Assembly: GCF_006094435.1 (NCBI RefSeq)
Contig: NZ_CP034783.1
Span: 3,189,001 to 3,253,000 of the forward strand
Source of the DNA: Pseudomonas sp. MPC6
GTDB lineage: Bacteria > Pseudomonadota > Gammaproteobacteria > Pseudomonadales > Pseudomonadaceae
Length of the DNA: 64,000 nt
Direction of reading: 5' to 3'
The position numbers were made by a program, and so were the translations under genes. Under the pieces are notes generated by a model that saw only the letters and a program-made list of their open reading frames with translations, was not told where the DNA came from and did not search any database. Within the stretch, counting starts at the first letter, position 1. Every line of letters begins with the position of its first letter. Positions 28,994 through 38,853 of this stretch are shown here, in pieces.

Positions 28994-31771
28994 TCAAGGC
29001 TTTTTGGTAGAAGGTTTTTTCGCGCCTTTTTTGGCTTTGGGGGAGGAACTCACAGGGCTCACGGTTTTGGCGATGGGTTTGGACAGCACTGCCGGGGCTT
29101 TCGGCTCGGTCGGGCTGGTGGGTATCGGCTTGGCCGCTACGACCGGGACTTGCTGCTTGATCGGCTCAGCTGTCGCTACCGGGTCTTTTTGCTTGGCTGG
29201 CTCAGGAGTGGCCAACGGCGCTTTTTGCTCGGCTGGTTGCGGTGTTACCGCTGCGGCCTTTTGCTTGGCTGGCTCAGGTGTGACCACGGGCGCTTTTTGT
29301 TCAGCTGGTTGCGGTGTTACCGCTGCGGCCTTTTGCTTGGCTGGCTCAGGTGTGACCACGGGCGCTTTTTGCTCGGCTGGTTGCGGTGTTACCGCTGCGG
29401 CCTTTTGCTTGACCGGCTCAGGCGTTACCACGGGAGCCTTGATCGGCTCGGCCGTCACCACCGGTATTTCCTGTTTGATGACTTCGGATTTGGCTTCACT
29501 CGGCGCCTGGGGCGCGCTGGAACCTGGCAATGGGACATCGAGCAGCGTGTGCAGCTCTTGCCAGACCGGATGTTCCGCGCCGTTGACGGTCAGCAGTTCC
29601 GGCAGCAGATTGGCCGCCGCCGCCAACACTTGTTGGCGTTCTTCGGCTTCGGGCAGCAACGATAGCAGGCTTTGCACGCTTTCCTGCGGATAGGTGGCGA
29701 CCAGCAGTTTCTGCAGGCTCAAGGTTTCGCGCAGGTCAACGGACCCGGGATTGTGGTCCGGCAGCGGCGCCTGCAGTTTGCGGATCAGTTTCTCGACACT
29801 TTGCCGGCCGGGCTCGTTACTGTCGTTGCCCAGCAGAAACAGGATGCGGATCAAGGCTTCCATCAAGCCGCCCAGGGGCAAGGCATCCTGCAGGCGTTCG
29901 ATCAGGAGCTTGTCGTGCTGCTCGGCATGTGCCTGCAGATTGCGTCCGGTGGCATTGCCGAAGAGGCTGTTCAGTACGCCATAGATACCGTAGAAACACA
30001 GCTCCTGGGTGGCATCGCGCAAATCGCGGTAACCATCCAGGGCGTCCTGGATCTGGTTGGAGAACAACGCCTGCCAGGCCAGAAGAGGGTTGTCCGGGGT
30101 AACCGGGTGACGATCCTTGCTGACCTGGGAGGCGCTGGCGGACAGCCACCACAAGGCCGGGTTCATGCTGCTCCACATCACTTGTTGCTGATGGAAGGGG
30201 TGCGAGCGGCGGATCAGTTCGGCGGCCGGTTCGTTGATCCACTGCCGCAGCCACGGGCGTATGAAGCCGTCGTACAGGCTGTTGTTGAGGGCGGAAGCGC
30301 GTTCGACCAGGGCGAATTCGCGATCGTCGTCACGGCGTGGTTGCTCGTCGCCATGAATGTCGGCGATCCGCCGCGGTTCGAAACTCACGGCATAGCGAGT
30401 TGCCGAGTTTGCCGGCAGGTCTTCGATCAACATTTCATACAGCCCGGCCGGCAAGGCATTGATGATGTCGACCGCACCGAGCAGCTCGCGGTGCTCGCGC
30501 CGGGCCACTTCACCGGAGACGAAGATGCCCAGGTGCCCGATGCTGGCATGGCGCAGGTAAACGATGGTACGCCCGGCACGTTGCAGGGCGAGATCGCTCG
30601 GATAGACATCGGTGATCCAGTCCAGCGCCTGCTGCGGCGGAGTGATGTTGTCGCCATAGGAGCAGAACACCACCACCGGCACTTCGATGCGCTTGAGGTC
30701 CAGCCCGCTGCTCTTGCGTCCCAGGCCGCCGGACAAGCGATTACCGATGAACAGGTCATCGACAATCATCTCGATTTCTTCGCCGTTGAGCAGCGTCGGG
30801 CTGCCCCACCAGCGCTCGAAGTCGAGAAAACGCTCGACCTCGCTGTCGACTTCGCTGAACAGGTGGTAGTACTTGCCCCACCAGCTGTGCGCCGGGTCGA
30901 GGCTTTCGAAATTGCTCACCAGCCAGGTGCCGTCGAAACGGTCGTTGCCCAGGTCGCTGCCCAGGCGCGCCATCCAGCCGCCCCCCAGCAAGCCGCCGGA
31001 GTAGCGCATCGGATTTTTTCCATTGACGCCGGCCCAGTAGGACAGCGGCGCGCCATTGACGATGATCAGCCCCGGCAACTCCGGCCGGGAGGCTGCCAAC
31101 CCCATCAAGGCCCAGCCCGCCTGGCAGTTGCCGATCACCACCGGTTTGCGGCTGGCGGGATGGCGGGCGCTGACGACTTCGATGAACCGGGCCTGGGCGG
31201 CGGTAATGTCCGCCAGGGTTTGCCCGGGGTTTGGCGAGTGGCTGAAGGCGATGAAGTAGGTGGGATGCCCGGCACGCAGGCTTTCGCCGATGACCGAATC
31301 CTGTTTGAAACCGCCGATGCCCGAGCCATGCCCGCCCCGTGGATCGATGATGATCACCGGCGGTTTATTGCCGTCGATCGCTTTGCCGGAGCCGCCGAAC
31401 ACCTGCAACAGCGAGTAATTGACCGGGCGGGGCAGGTCTTCGCCGGCGACCAGGGTTTCATGATCGAATTTGAGCAGCAGCGGGTACCCGGCCCGTTCGT
31501 GCGCCAGGGTGTTGTCGCCGCGCTGACGCAAGGTGTCCCAGAACAGCACGCTGCGTTGGCCCAGATCAGTGAAATATTCCTGCCATTCCTTTGCGGTAGG
31601 TTGTCTCAGTTGCCCGAGACTTGCCGGTGCGAAGGTTTTTGCCTGGCGCTTTTGCACGGCGTCGAGCACGTTGCGGGTATTGAGGCGTTGCAGGTGACTG
31701 AGGTGCTCGAACAACCCGGGGGTTGATGCAAGCCCTTCATCTTGCAACGCAATATTCTGATCCTGGCCCAT
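28994..31771 (-). CDS. DUF3141 alpha/beta-hydrolase with repetitive Pro/Ala/Lys tail
   Basis: 925 residues from ATG 31771, with AGGAG seven bases ahead. The main part is a PhaC-related alpha/beta-hydrolase: PPVIIIDPRGGHGSG, a nucleophile elbow GNCQAGWALMG, and FCSYGDNITPP for the acid region. The last 200 residues are low complexity. They include three exact 24-residue repeats (VTPEPAKQKAAA plus VTPQPAEQKAPV) and end in a Lys-rich patch like PhaF or histone-like tails. It is encoded beside phasin and PHB genes, facing phbR. A granule-bound depolymerase or synthase-like role is possible but unproven. Confidence 0.75.
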   Translation of the reverse strand: MGQDQNIALQDEGLASTPGLFEHLSHLQRLNTRNVLDAVQKRQAKTFAPASLGQLRQPTAKEWQEYFTDLGQRSVLFWDTLRQRGDNTLAHERAGYPLLLKFDHETLVAGEDLPRPVNYSLLQVFGGSGKAIDGNKPPVIIIDPRGGHGSGIGGFKQDSVIGESLRAGHPTYFIAFSHSPNPGQTLADITAAQARFIEVVSARHPASRKPVVIGNCQAGWALMGLAASRPELPGLIIVNGAPLSYWAGVNGKNPMRYSGGLLGGGWMARLGSDLGNDRFDGTWLVSNFESLDPAHSWWGKYYHLFSEVDSEVERFLDFERWWGSPTLLNGEEIEMIVDDLFIGNRLSGGLGRKSSGLDLKRIEVPVVVFCSYGDNITPPQQALDWITDVYPSDLALQRAGRTIVYLRHASIGHLGIFVSGEVARREHRELLGAVDIINALPAGLYEMLIEDLPANSATRYAVSFEPRRIADIHGDEQPRRDDDREFALVERASALNNSLYDGFIRPWLRQWINEPAAELIRRSHPFHQQQVMWSSMNPALWWLSASASQVSKDRHPVTPDNPLLAWQALFSNQIQDALDGYRDLRDATQELCFYGIYGVLNSLFGNATGRNLQAHAEQHDKLLIERLQDALPLGGLMEALIRILFLLGNDSNEPGRQSVEKLIRKLQAPLPDHNPGSVDLRETLSLQKLLVATYPQESVQSLLSLLPEAEERQQVLAAAANLLPELLTVNGAEHPVWQELHTLLDVPLPGSSAPQAPSEAKSEVIKQEIPVVTAEPIKAPVVTPEPVKQKAAAVTPQPAEQKAPVVTPEPAKQKAAAVTPQPAEQKAPVVTPEPAKQKAAAVTPQPAEQKAPLATPEPAKQKDPVATAEPIKQQVPVVAAKPIPTSPTEPKAPAVLSKPIAKTVSPVSSSPKAKKGAKKPSTKKP
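29219..29434. repeat. Three 72-bp coding tandem repeats in the DUF3141 gene
   Basis: The markers CTTTTTG(C/T)TC at 29221, 29293 and 29365 show the 72-bp period. Copies are almost identical, so slippage or recent expansion is likely. Confidence 0.9.
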
Positions 31772-32024
31772 CGTGAACTCCTGATGCCTTAATAGGGAAG
31801 CGGCGCATCCAACCCTTTTATGCAACATGACTGGGCCGGCCGTCTGATGGTCAGGAGTTTAGCGCTATTAAGGGCAGGGCTGACAAGGTTTATTTTGCGC
31901 TGCACAAAAAAGGGGTTGCGAAAAGTTTTTGTGCGCTGCAATATAAAGGCTAACGCGATGACTGGCAGGTTCGCTATCGCGTCCTCTGGCCCATTTGGGC
32001 CTTCCAGTACCAGGAGATTCAAGC

Positions 32025-32621
32025 ATGTCTTTTTTCAACTCGGAAAAACTGCAAGCCACTCAGAAAGCCAACCTTGACCTGATCCAGCAAATCAGCGGCA
32101 AAGTCTTCGCCAGCGTTGAGCAGCTCAGCCAGTTGCAGTTCAAGGCCCTGCGCGAGTCGACCGAAGAGCAGTTCGAAGGCTTTCGCAAGCTGCTCGCCGT
32201 TCGCGGTCCACAAGATTTCGCCGAGCTGCAGGCTTCTTTCACCCAGCCGAACAAGCAGACCGAACGCCTGACCGAGTTCAATCGCCAGGTTCAGGCACTG
32301 ATCGCGGACACTCAGTCGGACATCGCCAAGCTGGCCTCCAGCCAGGTAGAAGCCGGCACCCAGCAAGTGCAAGAGTTCGTTGAAGCGATCAGCAAGAACG
32401 CACCAGCTGGCTCCGAGCCAGTAGTGGCCGCGTTCAAGTCGGGCCTGGCGAATGCCGGCTCCGCGTTTGCAAATGCACAGCAAGCCGCGAAACAGGCTTC
32501 CGAAAACGCACAGCAAGCTGCAAAGCAGGCTTCTGACACGGCTCAGAGCACTTTCGCCGAAGCTACTGCCGCTGCCACCAAAGCAGCTCCAGAAGCAAAC
32601 GCCAAGACCGGTAACAAGTAA
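32025..32621 (+). CDS. phaP: Phasin (PHA granule-associated protein)
   Basis: 198 residues. ATG 32025 (MSFFNSEKLQATQKANLDLI) follows AGGAG. Amphipathic helices of the phasin_2 type cover residues about 5-130. The tail has Ala/Gln/Lys repeats (AQQAAKQASENAQQAAKQAS). Phasins coat PHB granules and control their size. It is divergent from the DUF3141 gene across 253 bases and is followed by its own terminator. Confidence 0.88.
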   Translation: MSFFNSEKLQATQKANLDLIQQISGKVFASVEQLSQLQFKALRESTEEQFEGFRKLLAVRGPQDFAELQASFTQPNKQTERLTEFNRQVQALIADTQSDIAKLASSQVEAGTQQVQEFVEAISKNAPAGSEPVVAAFKSGLANAGSAFANAQQAAKQASENAQQAAKQASDTAQSTFAEATAAATKAAPEANAKTGNK

Positions 32622-32644
32622 GTCTTAGCAAACCAGCTGTACCG

Positions 32645-32679
32645 ATGGCGATGGGTTTACTCCCCATCGCCATTTTTTT
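32645..32679 (+). terminator. Terminator after phasin gene
   Basis: Stem ATGGCGATGGG with CCCATCGCCAT, loop TTTACTC, then seven Ts. It lies 24 bases after the phaP stop. Confidence 0.88.
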
Positions 32680-32722
32680 CGACTGGAACAAACTGATCGG
32701 CAGGGCTCAGGCCGACAGTGCT

Positions 32723-33214
32723 TCACTCACCGTCTTTCTTTGGCGGCTTGGCGCCAAACAGGCCGAACATGTTCTGGGTGTTGAGATACAGCGCCTTTGA
32801 CTGGTCGACATACTGGCGCATCAGGTCCTGCATCACTGGCGCCTGCTGGTGCATGAACGCGCTCCAGGCCTCTGACGATTGCGCGCCGGTCTGGGACTGG
32901 ACGTCGATCACGGTCTGGATGCTCTTGTCCAGGTAGCTGCCGAGCACACCCTGATAAGGACCGTAGAACTGGATGATCCCCATCAGCATCTCGCTGGAGA
33001 AGATCGGCTCGCCGCCGCTTTCAGCTTCCAGAATCACTTGCAGCAGAATGCTGCGAGTCAAATCCTCGCCGCTCTTGGCATCGACCACCTGAAACGGAAC
33101 CTTGTCGACGACCAGCTGGCGGATGTCGGCCAGGGTCAGGTGACTGCTGGTATGGGTGTCGTACAGTCGGCGATTGGGGTATTTCTTGATCAGGCGGGGG
33201 GTGGTATCGGTCAT
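32723..33214 (-). CDS. phaR: PhaR-type polyhydroxyalkanoate synthesis repressor
   Basis: 163 residues. The N-terminal PHB/PHA regulator DNA-binding domain (RLIKKYPNRRLYDTHTSSHL, then LADIRQLVVDKVPFQVVDAK) is very clear. A PHB_acc domain follows (YGPYQGVLGSYLDKSIQ). Members bind PHB granules and the phasin promoter and release DNA when polymer builds up. It is convergent with phaP. Confidence 0.92.
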   Translation of the reverse strand: MTDTTPRLIKKYPNRRLYDTHTSSHLTLADIRQLVVDKVPFQVVDAKSGEDLTRSILLQVILEAESGGEPIFSSEMLMGIIQFYGPYQGVLGSYLDKSIQTVIDVQSQTGAQSSEAWSAFMHQQAPVMQDLMRQYVDQSKALYLNTQNMFGLFGAKPPKKDGE

Positions 33215-33329
33215 GCGGGCGTCTCGCGGCGGGCCTGGATTGCAGGCATCTTACTCTACTATGACAACTGCCGCGGATTGGTGTCGGGGAGGGGAACCCA
33301 GGGCCGACATTCATGTCGCCCTGGAGGAC

Positions 33330-33417
33330 GCCTTCGCTGGCAAGCCAGCTCCTACAGTTGACCGTGTCTTTCTGAACAACTCGGTCAACCGTAGGAGCTG
33401 GCTTGCCAGCGAAGGGG
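33330..33417. repeat. Two REP arms facing outward
   Basis: CGCTGGCAAGCCAGCTCCTA at 33337-33356 and GTAGGAGCTGGCTTGCCAGCG at 33391-33411 stand in the order opposite to a normal REPIN. They are separated by about 35 bases. Confidence 0.85.
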
Positions 33418-33445
33418 CCCGTCAGAACACTGCAAATCCAGCAAC

Positions 33446-33476
33446 AAAAAAGGGACTACGCCACCCAGCGAGTCCC
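33446..33476 (-). terminator. Terminator of the OprD gene
   Basis: On the minus strand GGGACT pairs with AGTCCC, followed by six Ts. It lies 23 bases after the stop at 33499. Confidence 0.75.
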
Positions 33477-33498
33477 CCCTCATGCCGCCCGGATCGAC

Positions 33499-34767
33499 CT
33501 ACCAGATCGGCAAGCTATAGCTGACAATCAACCGATTCTCATCCAGATCGCTGCCAAAGTTGCTCGAGCGCACCGTGGCATTACGCCATTTCACCCCGAC
33601 ATTCTTCAACGGCCCGCTCTGCACGACATAGCCGATATCGGTATCGCGCTCCCATTCCTTGCCTTCCGGGCGGTTGTTGCCCAGGTCGATATCGGAACCG
33701 CTGAGGTAGCGGGTCATGAAGGTCAGGCCCGGAATGCCAAGGGCCGCGAAGTTATAGTCGTAACGGGCTTGCCAGGATTGTTCGTCCTTGCTGGCGAAGT
33801 CGCCTATCTGCACGAAGTTGACCAGGAACGCATCGGTACCGTTGATGTAGGCGTAGCCGGTGTCGCCGCTCATGCCTTGGTAGCCGAGGCCGAACGCATG
33901 CCCGCCGAGGCTGTAGGTGAACATCGCGCCAATCGCGTTGTTGTCTACATTGCTACCGCCATCGTCCGTGGAGCGGGCGTAACGCAGATCAGTCTTGAGC
34001 GACTGGCCGGTGGCGACCGGCAACACGTAGGTCAAATTCACCAGGTGCTGACTGTAGAGATTGTCGAGGTGGCCGTAGCTATAGCCGGTGGCCAGGTTGC
34101 CGGTCCACTTGTAGTTGAGACTGGCGAAATCGAAGCTGTCGCTGGTCGCATGCCGGGTAATGATGCCCTTGGCGCCGGTGCGGGTGATGCCCATGTCCTC
34201 GTAGTCCGAGGAGTCACGCTGGTTGACCTGGGTCAGGCGCCCGGCGTCCACGGTCAGGCCTTCGATTTCCAGCGAGGACAACTGTCCGCCTTCGAAGGTT
34301 TGCGGCAACAGCCGCGAATCGTTGGCCAGCACCGTGGGCAGCTTGGGCAGCAGGGTGCCGAGTTTCAGCGTGCTCTTGGAGGCGCGCAGTTTGGCAGTCA
34401 GGCCCAGTTCGCCGTACTCGTCCTGGGCACCTTTGCTGATGTCGCTATGGCGCTTGAGCAGGCCGGAGCCGGCGCGATCGGGGCTGGAGTCGAGTTTGAC
34501 ACCGAGCAGGCCAATGGCATCGAAACCGACGCCGATCAAGCCTTCGGTGAAGCCCGATTCATAGCGCAGCAGGAAACCCTGGGCCCATTCCTCCTGTTTG
34601 GATTGCGCAGCGTTGTCCTGGCGATAATCGCGATTGAAGTAAAAGTTGCGCAGCTCGACGCTGGCCTTGCTGTCCTTGATAAAATCAGCGGCGGCGGGGG
34701 CCGAGAGGCTGATGACGCCACCGGCCAGCAGCAGTCGGGTGGTGAGAGTGCGGGTGTTACGGTCCAT
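33499..34767 (-). CDS. OprD-family outer-membrane porin
   Basis: 422 residues with a signal peptide ending about APAAAD. The start is typical of the family (FIKDSKASVELRNFYFNRD), followed by alternating beta-strand segments and a C-terminal aromatic residue (LIVSYSLPIW). OprD channels take up small acids or amino acids; the substrate is not visible. It is encoded next to acyl-CoA dehydrogenase, symporter and ligase genes, so a carboxylic acid is plausible. Confidence 0.93.
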   Translation of the reverse strand: MDRNTRTLTTRLLLAGGVISLSAPAAADFIKDSKASVELRNFYFNRDYRQDNAAQSKQEEWAQGFLLRYESGFTEGLIGVGFDAIGLLGVKLDSSPDRAGSGLLKRHSDISKGAQDEYGELGLTAKLRASKSTLKLGTLLPKLPTVLANDSRLLPQTFEGGQLSSLEIEGLTVDAGRLTQVNQRDSSDYEDMGITRTGAKGIITRHATSDSFDFASLNYKWTGNLATGYSYGHLDNLYSQHLVNLTYVLPVATGQSLKTDLRYARSTDDGGSNVDNNAIGAMFTYSLGGHAFGLGYQGMSGDTGYAYINGTDAFLVNFVQIGDFASKDEQSWQARYDYNFAALGIPGLTFMTRYLSGSDIDLGNNRPEGKEWERDTDIGYVVQSGPLKNVGVKWRNATVRSSNFGSDLDENRLIVSYSLPIW

Positions 34768-34841
34768 GGTGAAGCCCCTTTGTTTTTATTAGGCAAAGAC
34801 AGGTCCCGCGGCCCTCGCCGGAGGGGCGAGGGTTTATCGAT

Positions 34842-34880
34842 AAAAAACGCAGGCGCCGAAAAGAGAGGAGCGTGGCGCCG
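34842..34880 (-). terminator. Terminator of the acyl-CoA dehydrogenase gene
   Basis: CGC and GGCGCC arms (34848-34857 and 34874-34882) pair on the minus strand and are followed by six Ts. Confidence 0.65.
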
Positions 34881-34894
34881 CGTGGGTTCAATCG

Positions 34895-36667
34895 TTAAAA
34901 CTGTTCGGCAGACAGGCCGTAGAGGGAGCCACTGCCGGCGCGGATGGATTGCTCCAGGCTCAAGATGCGCGGCAGCAGGCGATGGATGTAGAAGTCGGCG
35001 GTGGCGATTTTCGCGCCGTAGAACGCCTCGTCTTCGCCGCGTTTCTGCCCGGCGACCTGCGCCATGCGCGCCCACAGCCAGGCGTAGGCGACGTAGCCGA
35101 ACAGGTGCAGATACTCCACCGAGGCGGCGCCGATTTCGTTGCGGTTGGTCGCGGCCTGGTCCTGCAGCCAGTCGCTCAGGTCTTCCAGGCGCTGCACGGC
35201 ATCGAACAATTGAGCGCTATAGGGCGCGTTCGGCTGTTGGGCGAAATCAAGGATCTGGCCGGTGAACTGGCGCAGGGCGAAACCGTTGTCAGCCAACACT
35301 TTGCGACCCAGCAGGTCCAGCGCCTGAATGCCGTTGGTGCCTTCGTAGATCTGCGCGATGCGCACGTCGCGGACCAGCTGTTCCTGGCCCCATTCGCGGA
35401 TGTAGCCATGGCCGCCGAATACCTGTTGGCCGTTGATGCAGCTTTCCAGGCCGGTATCGGTGAAAAATGCCTTGGCCACCGGCGTCAACAGCGCGACCAG
35501 GGTTTGCGCGGTGTCGCGTTCCCGGGCGTCATCGGAAAATTTCGCCAGGTCCAGTTGCTGCCCGACGTAGCTGGCAAACGCACGGCCACCTTCGGTCATG
35601 GCTTTCATGCTCAGCAGCATGCGCCGCACGTCGGGGTGGACGATGATCGGGTCGGCCGCTTTGTCCGGGGCGATGGTACCGGTCGGTGCGCGGCTCTGCA
35701 CCCGTTCACGGGCGTAAGCCACGGCGCTCTGGTAGGACGCTTCGGCGCAACCGATGCCCTGGATGCCGATGGACAGGCGTTCGTAGTTCATCATGGTGAA
35801 CATCGCGGCCAGGCCTTTGTTGGCCTCGCCGACCAGCCAGCCGCTGGCGCCGTCGAAGTTCATCACACAGGTGGCCGAGGCCTTGATGCCCATCTTGTGT
35901 TCGATCGAACCGCAGCTCACGGCATTGGGATTGCCCAGGGAACCGTCGGCGTTGACCAGCACTTTGGGCACTACGAACAGCGAGATGCCTTTCGGGCCAG
36001 CCGGCGCATCGGGCAGTCGGGCCAGCACCAGGTGCACGATGTTTTCGGTCAGGTCCTGATCGCCACCGGTGATGAAGATCTTGCTGCCGGTGATGCTGAA
36101 ACTGCCATCGGCCCGGGGTTCGGCCCGGGTGCGAAGCAGCCCCAGGTCGGTGCCGGCGTGGGCTTCGGTCAGGCACATGGAGCCGGCCCAGCGGCCTTCA
36201 TACATCGGCGGCAGGTACAGGCTTTTCAGGGTCTCGCTGGCATGGGCGTCCAAAGCCAGGCAGGCGCCGGAACTCAAGGCCGAATACAGGGCGAAGCTGG
36301 AGTTGGCGCCGTAGAGCATTTCCTCGAACTGCACCGCAAGCATCTTCGGCATGCCCATGCCGCCGAAATCGGCGTTGCCGGACAGGCCGACCCAGCCGCC
36401 TTCAATGTAGGTGGCATACGCCTGTTTGAAACCGATCGGCGTACTGACCTGGCCGTCTTGCCACTGGGCGCCTTCCTCGTCGCCGCTGCGATTCAAGGGG
36501 GCAATCAGGTGCGAGGTGACTTTGGCGGCTTCCTCGAGAATCGCGTCGGCGGTGGCGGTGTCGACACTGTCGGCCAGGGCCGGCAGGCGCGCCCACAGGG
36601 CGGGGGCGTCGAACACTTCATGCAGCACAAAGCGCATGTCGCGCAGCGGGGCGTTGAATTCGGGCAT
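34895..36667 (-). CDS. Acyl-CoA dehydrogenase with C-terminal extension (DmdC/AcdA-like)
   Basis: 590 residues from ATG 36667 (MPEFNAPLRDMRFVLHEVFD), with GAGG ahead; the upstream frame is not coding. The FAD-binding middle part reads MCLTEAHAGTDLGLLRT and ITGSKIFITGGDQD. The catalytic Glu region YEGTNGIQALDLLGRK and the long C-terminal helical domain (about 470-590) mark the subfamily that includes 3-methylmercaptopropionyl-CoA dehydrogenases. The true substrate is not shown. Confidence 0.92.
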   Translation of the reverse strand: MPEFNAPLRDMRFVLHEVFDAPALWARLPALADSVDTATADAILEEAAKVTSHLIAPLNRSGDEEGAQWQDGQVSTPIGFKQAYATYIEGGWVGLSGNADFGGMGMPKMLAVQFEEMLYGANSSFALYSALSSGACLALDAHASETLKSLYLPPMYEGRWAGSMCLTEAHAGTDLGLLRTRAEPRADGSFSITGSKIFITGGDQDLTENIVHLVLARLPDAPAGPKGISLFVVPKVLVNADGSLGNPNAVSCGSIEHKMGIKASATCVMNFDGASGWLVGEANKGLAAMFTMMNYERLSIGIQGIGCAEASYQSAVAYARERVQSRAPTGTIAPDKAADPIIVHPDVRRMLLSMKAMTEGGRAFASYVGQQLDLAKFSDDARERDTAQTLVALLTPVAKAFFTDTGLESCINGQQVFGGHGYIREWGQEQLVRDVRIAQIYEGTNGIQALDLLGRKVLADNGFALRQFTGQILDFAQQPNAPYSAQLFDAVQRLEDLSDWLQDQAATNRNEIGAASVEYLHLFGYVAYAWLWARMAQVAGQKRGEDEAFYGAKIATADFYIHRLLPRILSLEQSIRAGSGSLYGLSAEQF

Positions 36668-36728
36668 AACGTGAACCTCAATGGAACGGTTGGGCACGGC
36701 GCCGCTGTGGCGGGCCGTGCCTTGTCTA

Positions 36729-38399
36729 TCAGTGGCTGGAAGCGCTGGCGGCACCGAGGCCGGTCTGGGCGCGAACGAACTGGTCGGCGTAGGCGTCACG
36801 CTCCTTGTCGGCGCGCACGCTGCGGTCAAGCCGGGAGACGACCACGATCACCAGGAACGCCAGCGGCATGGAGAACAGCGCCGGATGGTCGTAAGGGAAG
36901 ATCGCGTGGGCATTGCCGAGCACGGTGACCCAGACGGCTGGCGACAGGATCACCAGCACCAGCGCGCAGATCAGGCCGGAGAAACCGCCGATGATCGCGC
37001 CCTTGGTGGTCAGGCCTTTCCAGTACATGGCCATGATCAGCACCGGGAAGTTGGTCGAGGCGGCGATGCCGAAGGTCAGGCCCACCAGGAACGCGACGTT
37101 CATCTTCTCGAACAGGATGCCCAACAGGATCGCGACGATGCCCAGGCCGACGGTGGCCATGCGGGTCACGCGCATTTCCTGTTTCTCGCTGGCCTTGCCT
37201 TTCTTGAACACGGTGGCGTAAAGGTCGTGGGAGATCGCCGAAGCACCGGCCAGGGCCAGCCCGGAAACTACCGCGAGGATGGTGGCGAAGGCCACGGCGG
37301 CGAGGAAACCGAAGAACAGGTTGCCGCCCACCGCTTTGGCCAGGTGCATGGCAACCATGTTGCCGCCGCCCACCAGGGCGCCGCCGACTTCACCGTTGAC
37401 GTAGTACTGCGGGTCAGTGCCGATGATCACCATCGCGGCGAAACCCAGGGTGCACACCACCAGGAAGAAGAAGCCGATGAAGCCGGTGGCGTAGAACACC
37501 GACTTGCGCGCTTCCTTGGCGTTGGGCACGGTGAAGAAGCGCATCAGGATATGCGGCAGGCCGGCGATGCCGAACACCAGGCCCAGGGACATCGACGCGG
37601 TGTTGATCGGATCGGCGAGCATCGAGCCCGGGCCCATGATGTTCCAGCCGCTGGCGTGAGCCTCGACGGCCTTGGTAGCCAGGGCTTCGTAGCTGAAACC
37701 GAACTGCGACATGGCCATGACCGCCAGGGTCGTGCCGCCAGCGAGCAGCAGTACGGCCTTGATGATCTGCACCCAGGTGGTGGCGATCATGCCGCCGAAA
37801 ATCACATACACCAGCATCAACGCACCGACGATCACCACGGCGACCGGGTAGTCGAGACCGAACAGCAGTTTGATCAACTGGCCGGCGCCGACCATCTGCA
37901 CGATCAGGTAGCAGCACACCACCGTCAGCGAGCCGAAGGCGGCGAAGATCCGCACTTTGTTCTGGTCCAGGCGATAGGACACGATGTCGGCGAAGGTAAA
38001 GCGCCCCAGGTTGCGCAGGCGCTCGGCCATCAGGAAAGTAATGATCGGCCAACCGACGAAAAAGCCGATGGTATAGATGAAGCCGTCGTAGCCCTTGGCG
38101 AACACCAGGCTGGACAGACCGAGCAGGGTGGCCGCGGACATGTAGTCACCGGCAATCGCCAGACCGTTCTGGAACCCGGTGATACCGCCGCCAGCGGTGT
38201 AGAAGTCCGAAGTGGATTTGGTCTTGCTCGCCGCCCACCAGGTAATGGCCAGCGTGCCAAGGACGAACACGAAGAACATGCCGATGGCATGCAGGTTCAG
38301 CGGTTGTTTTTCCACGACGCCCAGGGCAGGTGCCGCGAGTGCCACGGAGGCCGGCAGCAGGCACGCTGCGGCGAGCATGAGTTTACGTAGCTGAGTCAT
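36729..38399 (-). CDS. actP: Solute:sodium symporter, acetate permease ActP-like
   Basis: 556 residues, about 13 membrane helices after a cleavable-looking leader ([16 protein letters not shown]). SSF motifs are seen: [47 protein letters not shown] 38399 overlaps the stop of the DUF485 gene by one base (TGATG). ActP imports acetate and related short acids such as glycolate. No acs gene is adjacent; an acyl-CoA ligase follows upstream instead. Confidence 0.9.
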   Translation of the reverse strand: MTQLRKLMLAAACLLPASVALAAPALGVVEKQPLNLHAIGMFFVFVLGTLAITWWAASKTKSTSDFYTAGGGITGFQNGLAIAGDYMSAATLLGLSSLVFAKGYDGFIYTIGFFVGWPIITFLMAERLRNLGRFTFADIVSYRLDQNKVRIFAAFGSLTVVCCYLIVQMVGAGQLIKLLFGLDYPVAVVIVGALMLVYVIFGGMIATTWVQIIKAVLLLAGGTTLAVMAMSQFGFSYEALATKAVEAHASGWNIMGPGSMLADPINTASMSLGLVFGIAGLPHILMRFFTVPNAKEARKSVFYATGFIGFFFLVVCTLGFAAMVIIGTDPQYYVNGEVGGALVGGGNMVAMHLAKAVGGNLFFGFLAAVAFATILAVVSGLALAGASAISHDLYATVFKKGKASEKQEMRVTRMATVGLGIVAILLGILFEKMNVAFLVGLTFGIAASTNFPVLIMAMYWKGLTTKGAIIGGFSGLICALVLVILSPAVWVTVLGNAHAIFPYDHPALFSMPLAFLVIVVVSRLDRSVRADKERDAYADQFVRAQTGLGAASASSH

Positions 38400-38725
38400 C
38401 ACTTGCTCTCCTCGAGAATGGCCGCGCCCAGGGCGTCGAAGCGGGTGTTGGCGGTGTAGACGTACCAGCCGGTCAGCAACCAGGAAAAAATGATGATCGC
38501 CGCGCCAACCGGCATGCCCAGGGTCAACATCCGATGCTCGGCGAGCGGTGCATGCAGCCATTGCGGGGCGAACGCAACCACCAGCATGAAGGCGTAGTAC
38601 GTCACCAGTACCGCGGCACTGAGCGACCAGGCCAGGCGCGAACGGCTGCTCACCAGTTGCAGGAATTTCGGGTTGGCCCGGATACGTTCACAGCGTTGGG
38701 TATCGGTTGAATGGATGTCGATCAT
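38399..38725 (-). CDS. yjcH: DUF485 membrane protein (YjcH-like)
   Basis: 108 residues from ATG 38725 ([11 protein letters not shown]), with GGAG nine bases ahead. Two membrane helices ([38 protein letters not shown]). The DUF485 protein always accompanies ActP in acetate operons, although its role is unclear. It is coupled to actP by stop-start overlap. Confidence 0.92.
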   Translation of the reverse strand: MIDIHSTDTQRCERIRANPKFLQLVSSRSRLAWSLSAAVLVTYYAFMLVVAFAPQWLHAPLAEHRMLTLGMPVGAAIIIFSWLLTGWYVYTANTRFDALGAAILEESK

Positions 38726-38853
38726 GGGTGGCTCCACCTTGTTTTTGTTATCGGTGCATGTGGGTTGGGCAGGACAGGGCCGAATTCGGCCTGCACGAGC
38801 CCGAAGCGGCAGGTAAAGGCACCTGCCGCCTGGTGGTTACAACGTCGGTTCGG

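Noticed and set aside
29672..31726. 684-codon antisense ORF over the DUF3141 gene
   Set aside because: Shadow ORF; the minus-strand gene has clear domains and a ribosome site.
36681..38390. 569-codon antisense ORF over actP
   Set aside because: Shadow of a GC-rich real gene; composition is His/Gly/Gln-rich without domains.
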